From Trissonchulus latispiculum (taxonomy: Eukaryota; Nematoda; Enoplea; Enoplida; Ironidae): a stretch of DNA of 64,000 nt. Both the position numbers and the translations under genes were made by a program. A model generated the notes under the pieces. The model was not told where the DNA came from and ran no database searches. It saw only the letters and a list, made by a program, of their open reading frames with translations. Below are positions 1-11,280 of this stretch, piece by piece (the stretch's first letter is position 1; each line of letters opens with the position of its first letter). The stretch is taken from positions 1 through 64,000 of the forward strand of contig JASAND010011025.1 of assembly GCA_030248195.1 (NCBI GenBank), written 5' to 3'.

Positions 1-379
1 CAGTTAAGTCACCTTAATTAAGCCCTGATAATTAAACAGATTGTTGTGATTTTTAAGGCAATTCTGGCAGTTCTGACAGACACAAGATATAAGTACAGGG
101 TATAATAGACAGTATCAAATATTAGTCCTTGTTAAGTACAATTACCTGGCATAGATTACTGGATTGGCCATGAGATCTTCAACAGGACCAATTAATAACT
201 CACTGGATTAACCTTTTTTAGTAGATTTCCGGGTAGGGCCTAGATTATTCTTTACATAGGCCACCTTATGCTAGTTACTAATAACCTATTCCTGGTTGCT
301 AGGTGAGGCTGTAAGAACGCGAAACGCCTTTTTACTGAATAAAACAACAATTACAGTAACAGAAACAGTAATTTCATTA
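1..379. other. left edge, no recognisable feature
   Basis: AT-rich sequence with no open frame of note and no repeat that I could match elsewhere in the window. It ends where the outer arm of the large inverted repeat begins. Confidence 0.5.
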
Positions 380-1394
380 CATATATCTTGGTCGAACAAA
401 AGATTAGACAATTGTCGTGAATAAGCTATTAAAGACTAGACTAAATCACACAACGTTTACGACAAAGAAATATTAATGAAGAAACGGGTTGCCAAGTGTC
501 GTAAGGGGGAGAGGCTTCAGTTTTCGGAACGAGTTTTCGGAAACGTCAAGAATTGGTGTCAGATCACTTGTTTCAATACGATAGGATACTTAAGGTGCTG
601 GTTCGGGTATTTGCTTAATGAGATACTGTAATACTCAATTACAGTATTTACGGTATTTATACAGTACTCAGTACAGTATTACACTGTATTTACTCAATTA
701 CAGTTTATTACTCATTTTAAAACTTAGAATCTGCTTGTTTATAACTAGGTAGAGTACAGCTCAACTGAAAGGTTTGAACATGCGTTAACAGCAAAACAAT
801 TTATGAGCATGGATTTCTCGAAGCGTGGGAAAGCTAACGAGAAGCGACCACTTCAGGCTTTAAACTTCCGGAGGACTAGTTTTTTCTGAAATTGTTTAAT
901 GTTCAAGTAAGGTCAAGATTTTGAGCAAAATGTAAAATTAGTCTGATTTTAATTGCCCTCAGCAATTGTGTGGTTTGCGACTTCTATAACTGCAGAAAGC
1001 CTCTACACAGGATCCGACAGACTGAAAATGGCGGATTCGGCAAGTTTTGAAAATTAAAGTTGACATAAAAATTTTTCACGCGGCAGAATTTCTTGCCATT
1101 TGGCACAAATGAGTACTCCTATAGGGCCTCCTTTTATGCCAAATTACAGCCTTATAGCTCGCACCAGTAATAAAATTTTCCGTTCGTTAGCCAAAAATTT
1201 TTAAATCTTTGCCGAAACTTCAACTTTGAAGAGTAATTCCATTAGATGTAGATACAACTAGTATTTTTCTGCAGGTAGGGACATGTGCCAAATCATATGG
1301 TGCTTCCTAAACTGCGGCTCGGCCCGGCCCGGCCCGGCCCAAATTGCCTAAAATGCGGCCTCATGTTAAATTTTCAAAATACACTAAAATTGAA

Positions 1395-1775
1395 TTTTTG
1401 GGCCGCAAACAGCCTAAAGTGCGGCCCTAGGCCGCAAACTTCCTAAACTGCGGCCCGTCATCCTTGGCCGCAAATTGCCTAAACTGCGGCCCAATCATCC
1501 TTGGCCGCAAACTGCCTAAAATGCGGCCCGAACAGTCTTTGGGCCGCAAACTGCCTAAAATGCGGCCCGAACTGTCTTTGGGCCGCAAACTGCCTAAACT
1601 GCGGCCCGAACTGTTTTTGGGCCGCAAACTGCCTAAACTGCGGCCCGAACTGTCTTTGGGCCGCAAAATGCCTAAAATGCGGCCCGAACAGTCTTTGGGC
1701 CGCAAACTGCCTAAAATGCGGCCCGAACTGTCTTTGGGCCGCAAACTGCCTAAACTGCGGCCCGAATTGATATTG
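1395..1775. repeat. minisatellite of ~37 bp units, each able to form a hairpin
   Basis: About ten tandem units of roughly 37 bp contain GGGCCGCA, a 12-base loop such as AACTGCCTAAAC, and TGCGGCCC, so each unit can fold into a 7-8 bp stem. Spacers read like CGAACTGTCTTT. Units vary by one or two bases (AAATGCGG against AACTGCGG). The array is open in several frames on both strands; these frames are repeat artefacts, not genes. A mirrored array lies at 4395-5000. Confidence 0.9.
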
Positions 1776-2984
1776 AAATTATTCAAATTTTAATTATTTA
1801 GCTGGAGTGTTCGTGGGCTAAACAGTGCGGCCAATTATACACACAAATCATATGCTGTACCTTAATATCCAGGCCTGTCCCTTAATATTCATGATTGTGT
1901 CCCGTAAAACCCGGTTTTCGAAAAAAATGCAATTTTGCAATTTTATTAGCATATTCCAAAATTCTTTTACTTGAGCAAAATAAACACTACATCAAAAAAT
2001 TCGGAACAAACAAAGCTTCAATTTGATACATAAATCATAAAATTTGATTACGTATTGAAACAGACAGAAAGGTTTCATCTTGCGTCTTCGTGAAATCTTC
2101 TAAAATGCAAAACGTTTTTGTCCCTTATTACCCCGTTTTACCCTATTTTTAATTATTATTAATGATCGTAATGATCGATTAATGAACGAAAGCACAAAGC
2201 ACAGGAGACAATGCACAAAGCACAAAGCACTTCATCGTGAACCGGGCTTAAGGTTACATTTACACAAAGCGATACCAGCAAAAAATTTACCAAAAAATAT
2301 ATATATATCTATATATATGTAATTTATTTTTAGTCCATGGTATTTTAGCTGCCATTTCCAAATGTGATTATTCTTAGTTTCGTAACTATATTTTTCTTTT
2401 AAAAGCTGTTTTCTTGGTCATGCAACACCTATAGAGCTTCTTATCATTGATAGAAAGTATTTATTTTTGAAATTACACGTTTTTGGACTAACCCAAGCGT
2501 TTTTATACAGCAAACAGCACTAAAACCAGTTAGAAAATACGGTGTCCATACAAACCTAGTGGTGTCCATACATCATCCAGTAAGTGTCCGTACTAAACAA
2601 GTAACTTTGTGTTGAAGATAGGCGAAGTGTTAGGTGTCCATACAGTACGAGTTTACCCTACCCTCCCCCCAACTCTCCGCTACCCCCTCGAACTCCCTCC
2701 CCCAGCCCTTTTTGAAGACAAAAACTAAATAAAGTTGGCTAAAAAGTAGTAATGTTTTGAAAATAACTGAGTAAGAGTAAAATAAGAGAAACGACGATGA
2801 GACTCAGTGTAAGCAGTGTTCTTCCTAATTTCAATGCATTTCTGTGCTGGAATCATTTGAAAACTGATGTCAACTTTTTTGTCAAGCAAAAGGTGGGTCT
2901 AATGATGATATTAAGTTCTAGGTATTCTTTACATAAATCAGCAATATCTTTTGATCAAAATTTTGGTGCATTCAAAGCTGTGTT

Positions 2985-3085
2985 GGCATCTGGGATGGGA
3001 TCCCATGGGATGGGATGGGATGGGATTGAAAACTCATCCCATGTGGGATCAGTGGGATTTTGTGGGATCATTTTGCCTTACAATT
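2985..3085. repeat. short GGGAT/ATCCC word cluster
   Basis: Repeated TGGGATGGGA words with interspersed reverse complements (GGATCCCATGGGA; CATCCCATGTGGGATC) make a small self-complementary patch near the centre of the nested inverted repeat. Confidence 0.7.
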
Positions 3086-3307
3086 GTCCTCAAACACCGT
3101 TTCCCAATTTTGAAAAGTGCAATATTTTGGTAAATTTGGCATAAAATGTCTGTTCAATTTCATGAGTGGCGTTTTGATGACTACCAGCAAACAAAGCATG
3201 GAGCTCTCTAAGTTGCTGGTATGGCTTTGTGTAAATGTAGCCTTAAACCCGGTTCACGATGAAGTGCTTTATGCTTTGTGCTTTGTCTCCTGTGCTTTGT
3301 GCTTTGT

Positions 3308-3827
3308 GCTCCGGAGTAGAGTTGTGCCCGGGCCTTGAATCGGGCCTCGGGCTCGGGCCGGGCCCGGGCCGGGCCTGCACCGGTCCGGCCCGGGCCCGGT
3401 TGTTGGAGCGGTCGGCCCGGCCCGGGCCCGGGCCCGGTAGGCCGCGCAGGCCCCGGCCCGAGCCAGGCCTACCGGGCCTGCCGGGCCTGGGAACCCGGCC
3501 AGGCCCGGCCGGGCCCGGTGAGGCCCGGTCAAATTTTTACTATCCATTTTCTAATTTTTTTCCACAATTTCTTCACTAGAAAGTCCAATTTAAGCTTACG
3601 CGAGTTGTCTAAGTTGTAATAAATAGCACCAACTATTGTTTGGCACTGTTTTCTGTATGCCGGGCCTTCACCGGGCCGACCGGGCCTACACCGGGCCGCC
3701 GGGCCCACCGGGCCTACCGGGCCTTGAATCGGGCCACCGGGCCCGGGCCGGGCCCGGGCCGGGCTCGGCCCGGCCCGAGGCCCGGCCCGGGAAATTTGTT
3801 AACGGCACAACTCTACTCCGGAGACAG
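3308..3827. repeat. GC-word foldback, copy A (GGCCCGGGCC arrays)
   Basis: Perfect 18-bp inverted termini, CCGGAGTAGAGTTGTGCC on the left and its complement on the right (around 3809-3826), enclose two arrays of GGCCCGGGCC/GGCCGGGCCC words (3325-3535 and 3658-3795). The arrays are separated by about 120 bp of ordinary AT-rich sequence. Both strands are open in several frames because the words lack stop codons; these glycine/proline/arginine frames are not genes. Confidence 0.85.
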
Positions 3828-4394
3828 TGCTTTGTGCTCAGGACAGAAAACAATTGATTCATGATGATAAAGCACAATATCAAAAGCACAGTTCACGGAT
3901 AAGTTTGGAGGGCATTCAATATTTTGATGTTTTAAAATACATTAACAGGAGTTTTAAATTTTAAGTTTGAAATAATATATATAATTTAATATAATGATAA
4001 TAACGATCATTAATAATAATTCAAAATAGGGTAAAACGGGGTAATAAGGGACAAAAACGTTTTGCATTTTAGAAGATTTCACGAAGATGCAAGATGAAAC
4101 CTCTGTCTGTTTCAATACGTAATCAAATTTTATGATATATGTATCAAATTGAAGCTTTGTTTGTTCCGAATTTTTTGATGTAGTGTTTATTTTGCCCAAG
4201 TAAAAGAATTTTGGAATATGTTAATAAAATTGCAAAATTGCATTTTTTCGAAAACCGGGTTTTACGGGACACAATCATGGATATTAAGGGACAGGCCTGG
4301 ATATTAAGGTACAGCATATGATTTGTGTGTATAATTGGCCGTACTGTTTAGCCCACGAACACTCCAGCTAAATAATTAAAATTCGAATAATTTC

Positions 4395-5095
4395 AATATC
4401 AATTCGGGCCGCAGTTTAGGCATTTTGCGGCCCAACGACAGTTCGGGCCGCAGTTTAGGCTGTTTGCGGCCCAAAGACTGTTCGGGCCGCAGTTTAGGCA
4501 GTTTGCGGCCCACAGACAGTTCGGGCCGCAGTTTAGGCAGTTTGCGGCCCAAAGACAGTTCGGGCCGCAGTTTAGGCAGTTTGCGGCCCAAAGACAGTTC
4601 GGGCAGCATTTTAGGCTGTTTGCGGCCCAAAAACAGTTCGAGCCGCAGTTTAGGCAGTTTGCGGCCCAAAGACAGTTCGGGCCGCATTTTAGGCATTTTG
4701 CGGCCCAAAGACTGTTCGGGCCGCATTTTAGGCATTTTGCGGCCCAAAGACAGTTCGGGCCGCAGTTTAGGCAGTTTGCGGCCCAAAAACAGTTCGGGCC
4801 GCAGTTTAGGCAGTTTGCGGCCCAAAGACAGTTCGGGCAGCATTTTAGGCTGTTTGCGGCCCAAAGACTGTTCGGGCCGCATTTTAGGCAGTTTGCGGCC
4901 AAGGATGATTGGGCCGCAGTTTAGGCAATTTGCGGCCAAGGATGACGGGCCGCAGTTTAGGAAGTTTGCGGCCTAGGGCCGCACTTTAGGCTGTTTGCGG
5001 CCCAAAAATTCAATTCTAGTGTATTTTGAAAATTTAACATGAGGCCGCATTTTAGGCAATTTGGGCCGGGCCGGGCCGGGCCGGGCCGCAGTTTA
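4395..5095. repeat. mirrored hairpin-unit minisatellite
   Basis: Reverse-complement counterpart of the array at 1395-1775, longer (about 15 units). Some units carry GGGCAGCA in place of GGGCCGCA, which breaks the stem by one pair. The outer end (5040-5095) carries the same GGCCGGGCCGGG patch found at 1318-1340 in inverted orientation. Confidence 0.9.
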
Positions 5096-5566
5096 GGAAG
5101 CACCAAATCATATTGGCGAATGGCAACTTTTAAGCTTGGGCCTAGCAGTCAATAGAAATGTTAAATTAATTATGTTGGTAGTAGCGAAAAATTGGGGGGT
5201 CGGGCACATAAACGCGACGGCTGCACATGGCTGGAAAGCAGCTAAGATCTCAGTACCCAATATATCTTTGACCACACCCATGCTCTAATATCTTCGCCAA
5301 AAAGTAGGCCAATCGGACAAAGTCGGGGCAAGTCGATTTTAGTAGCCCCCCCTTAAGTATCCTATCGTATTGAAACAAGTGATCTGACACCAATTCTTGA
5401 CGTTTCCGAAAACTCTTTCCGAAAACTTAAGCCTCTCTCCCTTACGACACTTGGCAACCCGTTTGTTCATTAATATTTCTTTGTCGTAAACGTTGTGTAA
5501 TTTAGTCTAGTCTTTAATAGCTTATTCACGATAATTGTCTAATCTTTTGTTCGACCAAGATATACA

Positions 5567-6533
5567 ACGTTTGAGTTACTGTTAAGGGTTAGATTGGTTG
5601 AATCAATTCAAATATGTCTTAATTGGATGAAAACAGTTTTTGCTTAAACAATATCAGCAGTTTAAAGATTTATAAGAAAGTGCACCTATTCTAAGCAAAA
5701 TGATGGACTCAGCGACTGTGACTGACTCAGTGAAACATGATGGCAGTTGGCTGGCACTAGCGTAGCCAGAAAAACATTTTGGAAGGGGAATTCAAAAACT
5801 TCGGGGGGGATAGGGAAGCCCCGCCCCGGCCCCGCAGTCTGGGAAGGCCCGTAATTTTGCTAACGGCGCAACCCTAGTGCGACAAAACTGATTACAATTT
5901 TCACATCGTTCCGTACGAATAATATCACCACATTGGTTTTACTGCCTTTTCAATGTGAAAAGTCCATATTTATCCTGGCAGTTAGTTTGTGCTATTTCAT
6001 TTTTGCTATTTCAAATATAGCGTATGAATGACAAAGCACTTTTACAAACTTCCTACCAGTAATGTCGCTGCTTTTCCATGTTATCCGTGCGTGTATGGGT
6101 GCAACCAGTGGTATTATTTTGGTGTTTGTTTTCTTACAACCTTAATCTCCTTATGCAAACGTTGCATTGTACACTAGCCGAAATAAGTAGTGTTTTTAAA
6201 GACTTACGTCAATTTTTAAAATTCTCTTTATGCCGTCGTCACAAAACTTGATTTTACAAGATCCAGTGCATCGATCGCAGTTAAATTCAGTTCGCTCACC
6301 CTAATAAACACAAATTGCTGCGCCGTTAATATACACACATTTTGGGAGGAATTTTTGTCAAGGTGACTTTTTCTTTTATAGGATTAATAGAGTAGTGTTA
6401 GTAGTATAGGCTCCGCTTTTCGCACCTCAATCCGGGATTGGAATTTTTCCTCCTCCCTAGGTTTCCTTGTTTTTTGTACTGCATGACGTCACCTCTGGGT
6501 TTTTCTGCTAGTTTTTTCTCCTGACTTTGGTTT
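5567..6533. other. unassigned intergenic sequence
   Basis: No gene recognised. A short GC-rich relic at about 5815-5880 ends in a sequence related to the terminus of the GC-word foldback at 3308-3827 (the complement of its right end contains GGGTTGCGCCGTTAGC; copy A has GAGTTGTGCCGTTAAC). The rest is ordinary AT-rich sequence. Confidence 0.5.
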
Positions 6534-7084
6534 TTGTACAGCATGACCGCTGGGGTAAATAAACACCCAGTATATACCCCCTGTACCTCCAGTACCCCTG
6601 TACCCCCAGTACCCCCAGTAACCCCTGTACTTCCTGTCGAACATCCTGTTTATACCCCTAGTTCTAGTACCCAGTTCTACATCCAGTTATTATCCTTACC
6701 AACCAAACACCAGTCAAACACCTTGCTTATACACCTACTACATCCAGTTCTACACCCAGTTTTTACCCACACACCTTCAGTGCACCCTGTTTCAACACCT
6801 AGTTCTCCCGGATGCCACACCCAGATCCTGTCACACGCCGACCCTCTGCGTAAGTCCGCAACCCCAGGTCTTCTCTGAGTCACTACTAGGTCACACTTAC
6901 CCTGATTTCACCTAACTTTTTACTCGAACTTGTCATAATCCTTCTTGCCTTACGTTAAGTTTTCATCTACTCTGGGTTTATTCTCCGAGTCACTCCTAAA
7001 TTACACCGTGCATTCTCTGAGCCAGCTTTTCCACTTTCTGGATTCTTGCCTTTTACCTTCCCTAACTTTCCGACTTCCCTAATT
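6534..7084. repeat. low-complexity CCCAGTAC-rich stretch
   Basis: Imperfect repeats of words such as CCCAGTACCC, CACCCAGTTC and CACCTAGTTC. A frame of about 114 codons is open through the first part, but its valine/proline/threonine composition follows from the repeat, so I do not call it a gene. From about 6890 on, CTCCGAGTCACTCC words begin, leading into the palindrome. Confidence 0.6.
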
Positions 7085-8868
7085 TCATTCTCCGAGTAAC
7101 TCCAAACCTACTCTAGGTATCCACCGAGTCAATTTTTTCAACTGTCACCGATTCTTGCCGTTACCTTCCCTAACTTTCCGGCTTTCATAATTTCATGCTC
7201 CGAGTCACTCCAAACCTATTCCGAGTATACACCGAGTAAACACCGAGTAAGCTCCGAACCTACTCTAAACATGCTCCGTTTTTACTCCGTACCTGCTTTA
7301 AATATACTCCGTTCTTACTCCTTTTATGTATTTTGACTTAGTAGGTCCTTGGTTTTGCCAGTACCCCAAGTAATCACCCGGTACTTATGCACCCAGTTCT
7401 TCCTACTTACCCATCAATCTATATATACTTTTAGCCTTCCCTGACGAATCACCGTGACTTTCCCTATGCGTCACTCCTAGCTTATACCAAGCCTACTCTG
7501 AACATTTTATCTGGATTTTAAATCACCCACTCTTAGTCTGGCCGTTTCTTTTCACCGGAACCCCAACCACCACATCTTGAGTAGAGCTGTTGGCCGGCCG
7601 AGGAAAACCCGTTCACTACTTGAGGTTTGAGTAATTCCTGCTTACACCGACCTTTTGTTTTTGACATTTTCCAGGAACCTTACCTGAACTTTCTAGCGTT
7701 ACCTTAACTTCCTTCAGCTCAGGTTTCGTACTCCGAGTGACCCCAAATTAGCTCAAAACATACTCCGAGTATACACCGAGCCTATTCCGAGCCCACTCCA
7801 AGCATACTCTGTCCTTACTCCTTTTATGTGTTTTAAGTTTTTCTTTACCTTTTTATGTCTTACACCTTTTGCACTTCTTGTATTTCTTGCATCGTACCGG
7901 CACTGCCAGTTATGCTGATACGATCTTCCTTATCTCCATGATTTTTAAGAGAGTCACTCCTACACTCAGTATATCTGCTTCAAGTCCAAGCATGTCTAAA
8001 CTTCGAGTACTTGGACTTGAAGCAGATATACTGAGTGTAGGAGTGACTCTCTTAAAAATCATGGAGATAAGGAAGATCGTATCAGCATAACTGGCAGTGC
8101 CGGTACGATGCAAGAAATACAAGAAGTGCAAAAGGTGTAAGACATAAAAAGGTAAAGAAAAACTTAAAACACATAAAAGGAGTAAGGACAGAGTATGCTT
8201 GGAGTGGGCTCGGAATAGGCTCGGTGTATACTCGGAGTATGTTTTGAGCAATGGGGTATCGGAGTGAAACCTGAGTGAGGAAGTTAAGGAGTAGAAAGTT
8301 AGGTAAGTTCTGGAATGTCAAAAAAAAGGTGGTGTGAGGAATTCTAAACCTCAAGTAGTGAACGGGTTTTCTCGGCCGGCCAACAGCTCTCTAAAATGTG
8401 GTGGTTGGGGTTCCGGTGAAAAGAAACGACTAAGAGTGGGTGATTTAAAATCCAGATAAATGTTCAGAGTAGGCTTGGTATAAGCTAGGAGTGACGCTAG
8501 GGAAAGTCACGGTGTTCGTCAGGGAAGGCTAAAAGTTTATAGATTGTGGGTAAGTAGGAAGAACTGGGTGCTAAGTACCGGGGATTACTTGGGGTACTGG
8601 CAAAACCAAGGACCTACTAAGTCAAAATACATAAAAGGAGTAAGAACGGAGTTATTTAAAGCAGGTACGGAGTAAAACGGAGCATGTTTAGAGTAGGTTG
8701 GAGTTACTCGGTGTTTACTCGGTGTATACTCGGAATAGGTTTGGAGTGACTCGGAGCTGAAATTATGAAAGCCGGAAAGTTAGGAAGGTAACGGCAAGAA
8801 TCGGTGACAGTTGAAAAAATTGACTGGTGGATACCTAGAGTAGGTTTGGAGTTACTCGGAGAATGAAA
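7085..8868. repeat. near-perfect ~1.8 kb palindrome (arms ~0.88 kb)
   Basis: The sequence from about 7085 to 7980 is repeated as its reverse complement from about 7990 to 8868, with few differences. The centre (about 7960-8030) reads through a short spacer between TTCAAGTCCAAG and its complement. The arms carry many ACTCCGAGT, ACTCCGTAC and AAACATACTCC words. A GGCCGGCC patch with the terminus TAGAGCTGTTGGCCGGCC lies in both arms (7585 and 8375). No coding sequence is convincing; frames of 73-113 codons on opposite strands are mirror images. Confidence 0.9.
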
Positions 8869-9137
8869 GGGGGTGGGGGGGGGTGTAGTGTTTTATTCAA
8901 AACTTCATAAACTTTCTTTCACAATTTTTCTTGACTTCTACAAAGAAAATATGTTAAATTGGTTGTTGTGCTTGTGTATAATTTGCAGTTCAGATATGGT
9001 TCAAATTCAAAAGATGACATGGTTTCTACTATACAAGGCTACATACATCTTCTCTTTTGAAGCCCGAGACGTTTACTAAACGATCAGCTAAGCGATCGGC
9101 AGTAATGAGACTTTATTATATTATTCCAGATTAAATT

Positions 9138-10037
9138 ATGAGCAACCGCATTGTGCCCGGTGATGTGCAAATGATCAGACAGTTGGCAGCTGCAGTACAG
9201 AATTCGCAGAATGACAGAACTCGCTGCAGCAGAGCAGATCTGGCCAGACAACATCGACGGAACAAATGGTTGCTAATAAGCAGGATGATTTCTCGTGTGT
9301 TCGTGATTCGGAATGCCGTACTGGTAGCCCTAGGAATGGGCGCCTACTACACCTACCAGTCCAAGACATTCATATTTTTGCTATGCTGGTGCTGTGGCGG
9401 AGTAATTCCAGTCTCAATTTTTGCTCAAGCAATTAAAACCAATAGGCGTCCGTTACTGTTACCGTTTATTGTTACGACAGGATTGGAGGTCCTGATTCTA
9501 TTGGCTCTTATGATATGCTTTCTCTGCCTGCATGGCCAGTTTGAGGACGTTCTTAATGTGATTCAGGAAGAAAGTGAGTCACGCCCACTGGGAAATACCC
9601 AATCTCTGCTGGGAGATCCGAATCAGTTGATCAATCAGCATGATCCCAATATTCAGATCAGTTGCATTGCTGTTTATATTATCACTCTGGCAATATCCAT
9701 GGTCAGTCTTGCCATGGCATCGTTCATTCATAAAAAATTTCACTGGTTCCAAGAGGACTCAACGCCAGATTCTGCCCCTCCGCCAACGACCCAGGCTATT
9801 TTCACATGCCCACCTTCTTACGACGAAATCATGAAAACGCCTCCGCCGTACGAACTGGCAGTACGTAATGAACCAAGACATTTTGAAGAGACCGCTTCGA
9901 AAACATCTGCGGAAGAACTCAGCCCGGAAAATTTGCAGATTAATTCTCCGTCAACCTCATCTGAGCCAAGCAATACTGCATGTGCACCTCAAACCCTAGC
10001 TGCGACGCCACACAACTACAACCAGAATCAGAAATAA
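9138..10037 (+). CDS. four-pass membrane protein with C-terminal PY motifs (LAPTM-like layout)
   Basis: A 299-codon single-exon frame. It has a charged, arginine-rich cytosolic N-terminus (residues 1-50), then hydrophobic segments at about 53-74, 77-98, 106-132 and 172-196, with a polar loop at 133-171. The tail from about 200 is rich in proline and serine and carries two PPxY motifs, PPSY (225-228) and PPPY (235-238), which in known proteins bind WW domains of NEDD4-type ubiquitin ligases. Four membrane spans followed by PY motifs is the layout of LAPTM4/5 lysosomal proteins, and PPPYELAV resembles a tail motif in LAPTM4A. The membrane part is not clearly alike, so I do not assign a family. 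Codon use and the uninterrupted length support a real gene. A TTCCAG acceptor-like site 14 bases before the ATG could mean an upstream non-coding exon. It is the only plus-strand gene in the window. Confidence 0.8.
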   Translation: MSNRIVPGDVQMIRQLAAAVQNSQNDRTRCSRADLARQHRRNKWLLISRMISRVFVIRNAVLVALGMGAYYTYQSKTFIFLLCWCCGGVIPVSIFAQAIKTNRRPLLLPFIVTTGLEVLILLALMICFLCLHGQFEDVLNVIQEESESRPLGNTQSLLGDPNQLINQHDPNIQISCIAVYIITLAISMVSLAMASFIHKKFHWFQEDSTPDSAPPPTTQAIFTCPPSYDEIMKTPPPYELAVRNEPRHFEETASKTSAEELSPENLQINSPSTSSEPSNTACAPQTLAATPHNYNQNQK

Positions 10038-10301
10038 ATTACGGGTAGACTGCAATTTACGGATTTGTTACTCAAGTTACTACTCTGACGAATTTACTAC
10101 CAAGTTAGAACTTAGAATTCATAACACGATTGAGATGTCTAACGAACTAAGAGTTGCGACTGACTTTTTCAAAGTAAACGGTCATTACAGTTTATATATG
10201 ATTAAAGTTTAACTTACAAGCACTCGTATTAAATTGTAAATGCGGTTTCAATAATTACACATATAACCAGCAATAATTTGACTAAACTTCAAAAACTCTA
10301 A

Positions 10302-10632
10302 AGGCCGGTTCACACTAGCGCACAAGCACAAGCACAGGAAAAAGCACAAGAGCAAGCAAAAGCACAAGCACAGGCACAAGATGAAAACGTTCACACTAGG
10401 GCACAAGCATAGCCAATAGAATTTGAAATTCAGCCTGGCCACGCCTTCTGTGCATAGTGCAAAACAAATTTCATTGGCTGCAGGCGTTATGTTTGTGCAA
10501 AAAGTTAAACTGAATTCGACTCGGCGTTGTGCTTGTGCTTGTGCCTGTGCTTGTGCTTGTGCCTGTGCTTGTGCTTGTGGCTGTGCTTGTGCCTGTGCTT
10601 GTGCTTGTGCCCTAGGGTGAACCGGGCTTAAG
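10302..10632. repeat. foldback element with (GCACAA)n arms
   Basis: The inverted termini are GGTTCACACTAGCGCACAAG on the left and the matching complement ending CCTAGGGTGAACCGGGC on the right. Both arms are arrays of GCACAAGCACAG (left 10315-10400) and its complement (right 10530-10612). The right terminus GTGAACCGGGCTTAAG is identical to one at 2237-2252 in the 5 kb nested repeat, where the arm word is GCACAAAGCACA. Same termini, different simple-repeat arm. Confidence 0.8.
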
Positions 10633-11280
10633 TCTAAATCAGCGGCTTGAAGTATGAAGTTCAGTTTCGGAAATTACAGAGGGCTAAATACAAGTTTGAT
10701 ACTTTCAGCTGCAGCAGAGCACATAATCTGAAAGATAGCCTACCTCCGAACAGTTTGCCCTCAGCTCAGAAAGCCAGTAAGGCCTGCACGGCGACACGGT
10801 CTTCAGCTTCTGGTGGACCATGTAATGGCCCTTCCTTTGCCTTCTTGCACCTCCGACAGAATTAAAATTTCATTTCCAAAATGAACAGTATGTTTTTAAC
10901 CAGGCAAAGCTTGATGTTTATTTAAGTTAAGCTACCTAACAAAGGCATTTAACATTATGACAGAAGATTATTTATTTAAACTAAATAAAATACTACACAG
11001 TATGATATGATTTATCAGTCATTTTAGTTTAAATCAGAAAGCATACAAATTTAAACTATCATACTTAACACTAATGTTTTACATACTATGATTCGGATTT
11101 TAATGTTGATATTTGCTGTAAACAGTAAACAGCAGGAACGCTTACTCAACCTTTAACCAAAAGTTTAAAACTTGTTAACGTGAATTAATTTGCTAAATGC
11201 ACAAATGGTGCAAATTTTTGAGTTGAGAGTTAACATTTATACAAACAAATTAAAACCAGAGGCTTGAAATTTTGTATTTC
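10633..11280. other. 3' flank of SUPT20H, AT-rich
   Basis: No gene recognised. On the minus strand AATAAA-type signals occur around 10916-10972 (TTTATT on the plus strand) and could end the SUPT20H transcript. That would place the hairpin array at 11281-11462 inside the 3' UTR. No transcript evidence. Confidence 0.4.

Larger units (their letters stand above)
380..5566. repeat. 5.2 kb composite of nested inverted repeats
   Basis: Several pairs of inverted arms share roughly one centre. The outer arms are about 383-593 and 5353-5564. A second pair is about 1291-2172 and 3997-5110 and includes two mirrored minisatellites. A third is about 2195-2283 and 3211-3312, made of GCACAAAGCACA-type words ending in the terminus GTGAACCGGGCTTAAG. 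The innermost hairpin is 3308-3827. The arms are similar but not identical; the sequence between 594 and 1290 on the left has no clear mirror. No transposase-like frame is visible. It looks like a foldback element, or several inserted into one another. All open frames inside come from the repeats. Confidence 0.8.

Noticed and set aside
1427..1793. Repetitive 90-120 codon frames resembling a repeat protein; likewise 4376-4976
   Set aside because: The minisatellite unit is open on both strands and in several frames; there is no codon bias or domain.
3259..3889. Several overlapping Gly/Pro/Arg/Ala-rich frames on both strands
   Set aside because: They follow from GGCCCGGGCC arrays that have no stop codons in any frame.
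6534..6878. Pro/Val/Thr-rich frame
   Set aside because: Explained by CCCAGTACCC-type low-complexity sequence.
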